Source of the DNA: Erythrobacter cryptus DSM 12079 | GTDB lineage: Bacteria > Pseudomonadota > Alphaproteobacteria > Sphingomonadales > Sphingomonadaceae | Assembly (NCBI RefSeq): GCF_000422985.1 | Contig: NZ_AUHC01000002.1 | Location: forward strand, 124,001-188,000 | Direction: 5' to 3' | DNA: 64,000 nucleotides | Part shown: piece after piece, positions 55,118 through 62,303 of the stretch | Numbering within the stretch: position 1 is the first letter of the stretch | How the letters are laid out: every line of letters begins with the position of its first letter | Position numbers and translations under genes: made by a program | Notes under the pieces: model-generated | Databases searched by the model: none | What the model was told of the DNA's origin: nothing | Seen by the model: the letters and a program-made list of their open reading frames with translations, nothing else

Positions 55118-57403
55118 ATGCGCGGCTTTCGCGCGCTCAGCACCCGCATCGCGGTGCTTTACGGCACGCTGTTTGCCGTGGTGCTGGCGCTGGTGGTGAG
55201 CCTCGCTGCGGGCGGGCTTGCCCGCTTTGCCGAGGCCAGCGCGGCGCGCGACATGGCCGCCAATGCCCGGGTGTTCGACGAGATCCTTGCCGCCCGCGCG
55301 CGCCAGATGGGCGACGAGGCCGCCGTGCTGGCGCGCGATTTCGGCTTTCGCGAGGCGGTGGCGACCGCCGATGCGCCGACCATATCGAGCGCGCTGGCCA
55401 GCCTCGAGGCGCGGGTGCGCAGCGACAGCGCCTTCGTGCTCACGCTCGAGGGTGAGGTGATCGGCGCGGGCGACACCGCGATTGCCGATCCGCAGGCGCT
55501 GATGGCGCGGCTCGATGCCGGCGCGGGGCGGGGGATCATCGCGGGCAGCAAGGGGCTGGCGCTCGCCGCTGCCGCGCCGATCGAGGCGCCCGATCTGATC
55601 GGCTGGCTGGTGATCGCCCAGCCCATGAACCGTGCCGAGCTTGACCGGCTGGTCGAGCTGGCGCCGATCGCGCTCGAGGCCGAGGTGGTCGATGCCGCAG
55701 CCGCCCCCGCCTGGCAGCGCCGGGCGCGGGCGGGCGCGGTGTTCGAGCGCGAGATTGGCGGCGCGCGCTTCCTCTATCACCTGTCCGATCTGCCGGTGCT
55801 CGCGGACGGCATCGCCCCGCGGCTGGTGCTGCGCCACGCGCTGGCGCAATCGCTGGCGGCCTATGCCGGGCTCAAGGCGCTGCTCGCCGCGCTGGCGGCG
55901 GGCGGGATTGCGCTCGCGGTGGGGTTGAGCTGGCGGGTGGCGCGCTCGGTGACCGAGCCGCTCGCCGAACTCGATGCCGCCACGCGGATGATCGGCGCGG
56001 GGCGCGAGGTCAGCCTGGCGGTGCGCACCGGGGACGAGATCGGGCGCCTTGCCGAAAGCTTCAACCAGATGGTCAGCGCGATTGCCGAGCGCGAGCGGCA
56101 GATCATCCATGTGGGCCTGCATGATGGACTGACCGGGCTTCCCAACCGCAAGCTCTTTACCGAACAGCTCGCCAATGCCCTTGCCCGCCGCGCGAAGGGC
56201 GAGAAGGTGCTGGTCGCCTATGTCGATCTTGATGATTTCAAGCTGGTCAACGACACGCTCGGCCACCCGGCGGGCGATGCGCTGCTCAAGCTGGTGGCGG
56301 CGCATCTCAGCGAGGACCTGCCCGAGGCGCTGGTCGCGCGCCTCGGGGGCGATGAATTTGCGGTGCTGATCGACGGGATCGACGAAAAGGCCAACCTTGC
56401 CGCGATTGCCGACCGGCTGCAGGCCAGTTTCGACCGTCCGATCACCATCAACGGCCAGGCCGCGCCGTGCAGCGCCAGCATCGGCATCGCGCTTGCCCCC
56501 GGCGATGGCGCGGATGGCGTTACCCTGATGAAGAACGCCGATCTGGCGCTCTACCGCGCCAAGCACGAGGGCAAGGCCAGCTATCACTTTTTCGAGCCCG
56601 GGCTCGATGAAGCCGCGCGCCGCCGCCGCCAGCTCGAGGTCGATCTGCGCAGCGCCATCCGCGAAGGCCAGTTCGCGCTGCATTTCCAGCCGCTCTACAG
56701 CGTGGTGCAGCAGCGCCTCACCGGGTTCGAGGCGCTGATCCGCTGGGATCATCCCGAGCGCGGGCGGGTAAGTCCGGCCGAGTTCATCACATTGGCCGAG
56801 GAAACCGGGCTGATCATTCCGATCGGCGAATGGGTGCTGCGCGAGGCCTGCCACCAGGCCAGCACCTGGCCTGCTGACATTTCGGTCGCGGTCAATGTCT
56901 CGCCGCGACAATTTGCCGCGCCGAGGCTTGCCGCCACGGTGCTCTCGGCGCTTTCGGCAAGCGGGCTGGCGCCCGGCAGGCTCGAGCTCGAGATCACCGA
57001 GAGCATCTTCATCGCCGATGTCGATGCCACGCTGGCGACGCTCCATTCGCTGCGCAATCTCGGAATCAGAATTGCGCTCGATGATTTCGGCACCGGCTAT
57101 TCCTCGCTCAGCTACCTGCGCTCCTTCCCCTTCGACAAGGTCAAGATCGACAAGAGCTTCGTTGCCGATCTGGGCACCAGCCCCAATGGCCACGCGGTGA
57201 TCCGCGCGATCACCACGCTGGCCGATGCGCTGGGGATGGAGACGCTCGCCGAGGGGGTGGAGCACATGGCGCAGTTCGAGGTGCTGGCGCGCGAGGGTTG
57301 CCAGAACATCCAGGGCTACCTGTTCTCGCGGCCCGTGCCGGCCGAAGCCGTGCCCGACCTGATCGCCGAAGCCGCCGGGGCCGAGCGCCAGTTGCGCGCC
57401 TGA
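55118..57403 (+). CDS. Membrane GGDEF-EAL protein (c-di-GMP cyclase/phosphodiesterase)
   Basis: 761 residues from ATG 55118, preceded by GAGGAAGG; a GTG at 55097 overlapping the cupredoxin stop is an alternative. Two membrane helices frame a periplasmic sensor region of about 220 residues, then HAMP-like linker (WRVARSVTEPLAELDAATRM). The GGDEF domain has the intact signature GGDEF (residues 410-414) and DLDDFKLVND; the I-site RxxD upstream is not evident. The EAL domain has EAL at 538-540 and DDFGTGYSSLSYL, KIDKSFV intact. Could make, degrade or switch c-di-GMP in response to a periplasmic signal, perhaps from the co-transcribed cupredoxin. Confidence 0.93.
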   Translation: MRGFRALSTRIAVLYGTLFAVVLALVVSLAAGGLARFAEASAARDMAANARVFDEILAARARQMGDEAAVLARDFGFREAVATADAPTISSALASLEARVRSDSAFVLTLEGEVIGAGDTAIADPQALMARLDAGAGRGIIAGSKGLALAAAAPIEAPDLIGWLVIAQPMNRAELDRLVELAPIALEAEVVDAAAAPAWQRRARAGAVFEREIGGARFLYHLSDLPVLADGIAPRLVLRHALAQSLAAYAGLKALLAALAAGGIALAVGLSWRVARSVTEPLAELDAATRMIGAGREVSLAVRTGDEIGRLAESFNQMVSAIAERERQIIHVGLHDGLTGLPNRKLFTEQLANALARRAKGEKVLVAYVDLDDFKLVNDTLGHPAGDALLKLVAAHLSEDLPEALVARLGGDEFAVLIDGIDEKANLAAIADRLQASFDRPITINGQAAPCSASIGIALAPGDGADGVTLMKNADLALYRAKHEGKASYHFFEPGLDEAARRRRQLEVDLRSAIREGQFALHFQPLYSVVQQRLTGFEALIRWDHPERGRVSPAEFITLAEETGLIIPIGEWVLREACHQASTWPADISVAVNVSPRQFAAPRLAATVLSALSASGLAPGRLELEITESIFIADVDATLATLHSLRNLGIRIALDDFGTGYSSLSYLRSFPFDKVKIDKSFVADLGTSPNGHAVIRAITTLADALGMETLAEGVEHMAQFEVLAREGCQNIQGYLFSRPVPAEAVPDLIAEAAGAERQLRA

Positions 57404-57535
57404 CCGGCACCCCGGGCCGTCCGTGCGCCCTGCGGGCGCGAGCGCCGACCGGCCGCATCATCCCTGCTGCTCATCGAACCCCGGCCACCATTTGTCCGAT
57501 TTCGCGCTTGCAATGGGCGCCGTTCGCGCTAGGGG

Positions 57536-57552
57536 TGTGATACGTTATCACA
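57536..57552. promoter_or_regulatory. 7-3-7 inverted repeat, Zur-like operator
   Basis: TGTGATA, CGT, TATCACA is perfectly symmetrical, 21 bases before the ATG of a TonB receptor with a His/Glu-rich loop. The form (RTGATA-N3-TATCAY) resembles zinc-uptake regulator (Zur) boxes. Metal identity is inference from the receptor's His-rich loop and the operator type. Confidence 0.6.
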
Positions 57553-57573
57553 TTCACGCAATCGGGAGGCACC

Positions 57574-59757
57574 ATGATCAACCGCTCGATGCAGCAGGCA
57601 TCCTCCCCTCTTGCCCTCGCGCTTTCGCTCGGCCTCGGCCTTGCGCTCGTGCCCGCCCCGGCCATGGCGCAAGCGCGCGGCGGTGAGACGCCGCCGCTGG
57701 AGGATGATCTTCACAACCAGGGCGAGGGCGCCGACCAGACGATCATCGTCAGCGCCTCGGGGGTCAAGGAGCTTGACGTCCTGGCCGGCACCAGCGTGCT
57801 CGAGGTGCGCGAGATCCAGCGCGAGGCGGTGACCGGCCAGATCGGCGATCTGCTCGCCAAGATCCCCGGGGTTTCGGCCACCGGCTTTGCCCCCGGCGCC
57901 TCGCGTCCGGTGCTGCGCGGCCAGCAGGGCGAGCGCGTGCGGGTGCTGTTCGACGGGGTCGGCACCGCCGATGTGTCCAACACCTCGGTCGATCATGCCA
58001 CCACCATCGAGCCGATCACGCTTGAACGCATCGAGGTGCTGCGCGGCCCGGCGGTGCTGCTCTACGGCAGCCAGGCGATCGGCGGCGCGGTCAACGTGAT
58101 CGACAAGCGCATCCCCACCCGGATGCCCGATGAGGCCTTCCACCTCGATGCCCTCGCCGGGATCGACAGCGCCGCCGACAGCCGCAGCGCCGCGGCGAGC
58201 CTTGATGTCGGCCTTGCCAGCAACCTCGTGTTCCACCTCGATGGCTCGTGGCGCAAGTCTGGCGATATCCGCATCGGCGGCTTCCAGGTCGCCCCGGCCC
58301 TGCGCGCCGATCTCATTGCCGATGCCGATGCGGAGGAGGAGGAAGGCGAGCTTGAGGAAGCTGCCGAACTGCGCGAAGCAGCCAATCGCCGGGGGCGCGT
58401 GCCCAACACCGGTGTGGAAAGCTGGACGGTGAACGCCGGGCTCGGGCTGGTGCTGGGCAATAGCACCTTCGGCGCGGCGATCGGTTGGTATGACAGCGAT
58501 TATGGCGTGCCCACCCGGCCCGGCGCGGGCCACCACCACCACGGCGAGGAAGGCGGCGAGGAAGAAGGCGGCGAGGGTGAGGGCGAGGAGCTGGTCACCA
58601 TCGGCCTTGAGCAATTCCGCGCCGACTTCAAGGGCGATATCTTCCTTGGCACCGGCGCCTTCGAGCGCCTGAAGCTCAGGGTCGGCTATTCGGACTACAC
58701 CCACACCGAGTTCGAGGGCGAAGAAGTGGGCACGGTGTTCGATGCGGCCAGCATCGAGGCCCGCGCCGAGCTGGTGCAGAACACCGCCGGCATGCTGCGC
58801 GGGGCGAGCGGGGTGCAATATCTCCACCGCGACTTTGCCGCCGTGGGGGCTGAGGCCTATGTGCCGCCCAACCTCACCGATCAGTTCGCCCTTTTCACCC
58901 ATCAGGAAATGGGCACCGGCCCGGTGCAGATCGAGGCCGCCGCGCGCGCCGAGTTCACCAAGGTCAAGGCCCAGACGCTCGGGATCGCGCGCGATTACGA
59001 GACCTTCTCGGGCGCGCTTGGCCTCGTCTATGAGGGGATCGAGGGGGTGCGCATCGGCCTTAATGGCTCGCGCGCCGCGCGCGCGCCGAGCGCCGAGGAG
59101 CTGTTTTCCGACGGCCCGCACATTGCCACCCAGGCCTTCGAGATCGGCAACCCCGATCTGCGCACCGAGCGCGCCTGGGGGCTGGAGGCCTATGCCCGCG
59201 GGCGGATCGGGCCAGGCACCTTTGCCCTCACCGCCTATCGCCAGTGGTTCGACAACTATATCTTCCTCGATGCGACGGGCGCAGAGGAAGACGGCCTGCC
59301 GGTGTTCCAGTATCTCCAGCAGGATGCTGATTTCTGGGGCTTCGAGGCCGAACTGTCCTTGCCCCTGATCGACACCGGCACCTTCCGGCTCAACACCGAT
59401 CTGGCTGCCTCCTATGTCGAGGCCGAGCTCGACGATGGCACCGCCGTGCCGCGCATCCCGCCGCTGAGCCTGCTCGGTGCGCTCGAAGCCCAGACCGACT
59501 CCTTCGATCTGCGCGGCGAGGTGCAGTGGTTCGACCGGCAGGATCGCGTCGCCCCGTTCGAGACCGAGACCGGCAGCTTTGCGCTCGTCAACGCGCTGCT
59601 GGCCTGGCGCCCGCTGGCGGACAACCGCAATGTCACGCTGCAGCTGGCCGCGGACAACATTTTCGATGTCAACGGTCGGCGCCACGCCAGCTTCACCAAG
59701 GATTTCGTCCCCGTGCTGGGGCGCAACATCCGCGCCAGCGTGCGCTTGAGTTTCTGA
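57574..59757 (+). CDS. TonB-dependent outer-membrane receptor, probable zinc receptor (ZnuD-like)
   Basis: 727 residues, ATG behind CGGGAGG. Signal peptide (about 1-33, ending AMAQA), then TonB-box candidate QTIIVSASG, a plug domain (GDLLAKIPGVSATGF, RPVLRGQQGERVRVLFDGVG, IEVLRGPAVLLYGSQAIGGAVNVID) and a beta-barrel ending in RASVRLSF. An extracellular-loop candidate has a GHHHHGEEGGEEEGGEG stretch beginning near residue 319 and an acidic DADAEEEEGELEEAAELRE stretch near 250, typical of metal capture as in ZnuD. Driven by the tonB-exb system in this window. An operator-like palindrome precedes it. Confidence 0.88.
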   Translation: MINRSMQQASSPLALALSLGLGLALVPAPAMAQARGGETPPLEDDLHNQGEGADQTIIVSASGVKELDVLAGTSVLEVREIQREAVTGQIGDLLAKIPGVSATGFAPGASRPVLRGQQGERVRVLFDGVGTADVSNTSVDHATTIEPITLERIEVLRGPAVLLYGSQAIGGAVNVIDKRIPTRMPDEAFHLDALAGIDSAADSRSAAASLDVGLASNLVFHLDGSWRKSGDIRIGGFQVAPALRADLIADADAEEEEGELEEAAELREAANRRGRVPNTGVESWTVNAGLGLVLGNSTFGAAIGWYDSDYGVPTRPGAGHHHHGEEGGEEEGGEGEGEELVTIGLEQFRADFKGDIFLGTGAFERLKLRVGYSDYTHTEFEGEEVGTVFDAASIEARAELVQNTAGMLRGASGVQYLHRDFAAVGAEAYVPPNLTDQFALFTHQEMGTGPVQIEAAARAEFTKVKAQTLGIARDYETFSGALGLVYEGIEGVRIGLNGSRAARAPSAEELFSDGPHIATQAFEIGNPDLRTERAWGLEAYARGRIGPGTFALTAYRQWFDNYIFLDATGAEEDGLPVFQYLQQDADFWGFEAELSLPLIDTGTFRLNTDLAASYVEAELDDGTAVPRIPPLSLLGALEAQTDSFDLRGEVQWFDRQDRVAPFETETGSFALVNALLAWRPLADNRNVTLQLAADNIFDVNGRRHASFTKDFVPVLGRNIRASVRLSF

Positions 59758-59803
59758 GCCGCGCACGCCCGGATGGGCGCGCCCAAGGGTCGCCCAAGGG
59801 TCG

Positions 59804-59846
59804 AAAAAAAAGGGGGCAGGCGGGCGGGCCGCTTGCCCCTCTTTTT
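59804..59846. terminator. Bidirectional intrinsic terminator
   Basis: GGGGCAGGCGG (59813-59823) pairs with CCGCTTGCCCC (59829-59839) around a 5-base loop, one G-T pair, flanked by an A-tract on the left and CTTTTT on the right. It can end the receptor gene rightward and the convergent reductase gene leftward. Confidence 0.9.
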
Positions 59847-59850
59847 GCGG

Positions 59851-61026
59851 TCAATCCTCGGGCGCGAAGGTGATTTCGGCGTGTTCGGCAAGCCGGCGCA
59901 CCAGCGCTTCGCCGAGGAAGGCGCCGGGGGTGCCGATCCCGCCCGGCTTGTCGCAGGACAAAAGCGCCATGCCGGTTTCGGCCAGCATCCGGCTGGTTGA
60001 GCCATAGCCCGGATCATAGCGGCCCTTGACCGCGTAGTGGAGGCGCGCCCCATCGGGCATCTCGGCCACGAACAGGATGTCGTAAAAGCCCCTCTCGCGC
60101 TCCTCCTTGCTCGGGCCCTCACCGGGCTTGGGCGGACGCGCGCCGAAGGGGTTCTTCATCAGTTCAAGCGCCGCCTGGGCCGCGGCCTTGCCTGCCTCGC
60201 CCGGGCTGGTGAGCACCATCTCGTCATAGCGAAAATCGCGGCCCCAGGGGTGGCCGAGGAGGAAATTGGTGCGGTGGACATTCTTGGTGTTGATCGGCGC
60301 CATCACGAAGGGCGCGGCCCACTTGCCAAGATCGGCTTCGTAAGCGGGGATCATGCCCGAGGGCTGATCCGGCCCGTCAAAGCCCGGGCAAAGCGCAAAG
60401 GGATCGCGCAAGAGGCCGATGAGCGCGGGGTTCTTGGCCGCCGCCTTCATGGTGGCGGTAAGGCTTGCCGCGGTGCCGCCCGAGAAGCTGCCCTGCATCG
60501 CGCGCACCCGGGCGCGGATGCGCGGGGCGGGCCTGCCGAAGCGCGCCACGCAGGCCTGCTGGGTCATCATCACGCCGAGATCAAAGGGGATCGAATCGAA
60601 CCCGCTGGAAAAGCAGATGCGCGCGCCCGAGGCCTTGGCGGCCTCGTGGTGCTGGGCGATCTTCTCGGCCATCCACGCCGGTTCGCCGCACAGGTCGGCA
60701 TAGTCGGTGCCGGTGGCAACGCAGGCGGCGAGCAGCTTGTCGCCATAGAGCTGGTAGGGGCCGACGGTGGTGAGCACGACCTTCGTGCGCGCGCACATGG
60801 CTTTAAGCGCGGCCTCGTCGTCCGCATCGGCGGCGATCAGCGGGGTATCGGCAGGCGCGCCAATCAGGTCGCGCACCTCGGCGAGCTTGGTCAGGCTGCG
60901 CCCGGCCATCGCCCATTTCGGCCCGTCATTGCGCGAACCATAGTGCTGGGCGAGATATTCGGCCACCAGCCGCCCGGTGTAGCCGGTGGCGCCATAGACG
61001 ATGATATCGAATTCACGGCTGTGCAT
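59851..61026 (-). CDS. Saccharopine dehydrogenase-like / trans-acting enoyl reductase-type protein
   Basis: 391 residues from ATG 61026 (GAAGGAGAG upstream). Rossmann fold with FDIIVYGATGYTGRLVAEYL (GATGYTG 12-18), ICFSSGFDSIPFDLGV and SFSGGTAASLTATMK. Family members reduce double bonds in lipids or act on saccharopine; in mycobacteria, similar trans-acting reductases serve polyketide lipids. Specific substrate unknown. Runs leftward into the shared terminator. Confidence 0.88.
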   Translation of the reverse strand: MHSREFDIIVYGATGYTGRLVAEYLAQHYGSRNDGPKWAMAGRSLTKLAEVRDLIGAPADTPLIAADADDEAALKAMCARTKVVLTTVGPYQLYGDKLLAACVATGTDYADLCGEPAWMAEKIAQHHEAAKASGARICFSSGFDSIPFDLGVMMTQQACVARFGRPAPRIRARVRAMQGSFSGGTAASLTATMKAAAKNPALIGLLRDPFALCPGFDGPDQPSGMIPAYEADLGKWAAPFVMAPINTKNVHRTNFLLGHPWGRDFRYDEMVLTSPGEAGKAAAQAALELMKNPFGARPPKPGEGPSKEERERGFYDILFVAEMPDGARLHYAVKGRYDPGYGSTSRMLAETGMALLSCDKPGGIGTPGAFLGEALVRRLAEHAEITFAPED

Positions 61027-61110
61027 AGGGTCTCTCCTTCGCCCCGCCTGATGCGCGCGCGCAGCGAACAAGTCCAGCGCGGCAGCGGCGCAGCGCTCAC
61101 AGCCGCGCCC

Positions 61111-61665
61111 TCACAGCCGTGGCAGCGTCACCCCGCGCTGGCCCATATATTTGCCCGCGCGGTCGCGGTAACTCACCTCGCAGCGCTCATTGCCCTTGAG
61201 GAACAGGAACTGGCAGGCGCCCTCATTGGCATAGATCTTCGCCGGCAGCGGGGTGGTGTTGGAAAACTCGAGCGTCACATGCCCTTCCCAGCCCGGCTCG
61301 AGCGGGGTCACATTGACGATGATCCCGCAGCGGGCATAGGTCGATTTGCCGAGGCAGATCACCAGCACATCCTCGGGCACGCGGAAATATTCGACCGTGC
61401 GCGCCAGCGCGAAGGAATTGGGCGGGATCACGCAGACATCGGTCTGGCGATCGACGAAGGAATTGGCGGCAAAATCCTTGGGATCGACCACCGCCGAATC
61501 GACATTTGTGAAGATCTTGAACTCATCGGCCACCCGGGCATCATAGCCATAGGAAGACAGGCCATAGGAGATCACCCCGTCGCGCCGCTGGGCCTCGACG
61601 AAAGGCTCGATCATCCCGTCCTCGAGCGCGCGCTTGCGGATCCAGCGGTCGGAGAGAATCGCCAT
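61111..61665 (-). CDS. dcd: dCTP deaminase
   Basis: 184 residues from ATG 61665. Converts dCTP to dUTP in the cytoplasm. Conserved core: [11 protein letters not shown] start, [58 protein letters not shown] and [25 protein letters not shown]. Normal length. On the minus strand between the exported protein and the reductase. Confidence 0.97.
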   Translation of the reverse strand: MAILSDRWIRKRALEDGMIEPFVEAQRRDGVISYGLSSYGYDARVADEFKIFTNVDSAVVDPKDFAANSFVDRQTDVCVIPPNSFALARTVEYFRVPEDVLVICLGKSTYARCGIIVNVTPLEPGWEGHVTLEFSNTTPLPAKIYANEGACQFLFLKGNERCEVSYRDRAGKYMGQRGVTLPRL

Positions 61666-61742
61666 GGGCACGTGGATTGCCGATGCCGCGTGCAGGGGCA
61701 AGGGCGGGCGCGCCACATATCCCCTTTCCCGGCCCGCCCGCC

Positions 61743-62276
61743 TCAGAGCGGCCTTGCCCCCAGCGCCGGATTGAGCGCGGCGATGTGGTTGAGCCACTTC
61801 TTCGGGCGGCGCAGCAGCTCGCGCGGATAATCGACCTTGAGCCCCACCAGCTCGGCCATGCGCACGACGAAGTGGATGCAGTTGCGCGTGTCGAGATCGT
61901 AGAACTTGCCCGGCGCGTTCTGCCAGGCGCGCACCTCGGCGATGATGCGGTGGTACTGGGCATCGCTGAGGGTGATGGTGAAGTGCCGGTTGGTTCGCGC
62001 GATCTGCGCCGGCTTTTCGCTCATCACCATGTGTTCAACCGGGCCGGAAAGCACCGCCGGGCCGACGCTGCGGGCGGAAAAGCCGTAATTCTCGTTCACC
62101 ACCCGCCCGCTTTCCTCGAGCGTGCCTTCGAGCACGATGAAGGCATGGGGATAGCGCCCGGCCATCACCGAGCCGTTGAAGGAATGGAAATGAAGCCGCA
62201 CCGCGGCCGCGGCCGGCGCTGCCGCGAGCAGCGCCAGCGCCAGCATCAGCACCAGGCGGTTGAGCCATGCCCTCAT
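61743..62276 (-). CDS. Exported protein with permuted papain-fold features
   Basis: 177 residues. Signal peptide (about 1-25, ending PAAAAV). The mature sequence has [12 protein letters not shown] (His44) and [18 protein letters not shown] (Cys133), the His-first, Cys-later order seen in circularly permuted papain/NlpC-P60-like folds such as LRAT and YiiX. Could be an amidase or lipid/peptide hydrolase in the periplasm. Not a match I can name; starts 27 bases after the putA stop, so probably in one transcript. Confidence 0.65.
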   Translation of the reverse strand: MRAWLNRLVLMLALALLAAAPAAAAVRLHFHSFNGSVMAGRYPHAFIVLEGTLEESGRVVNENYGFSARSVGPAVLSGPVEHMVMSEKPAQIARTNRHFTITLSDAQYHRIIAEVRAWQNAPGKFYDLDTRNCIHFVVRMAELVGLKVDYPRELLRRPKKWLNHIAALNPALGARPL

Positions 62277-62303
62277 GGGGCCATGGCTTACCGCTTCAAT
62301 GTT

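Noticed and set aside
57529..59766. 745-codon minus-strand frame opposite the TonB receptor
   Set aside because: Antisense shadow; composition is atypical and the receptor motifs on the plus strand are complete.
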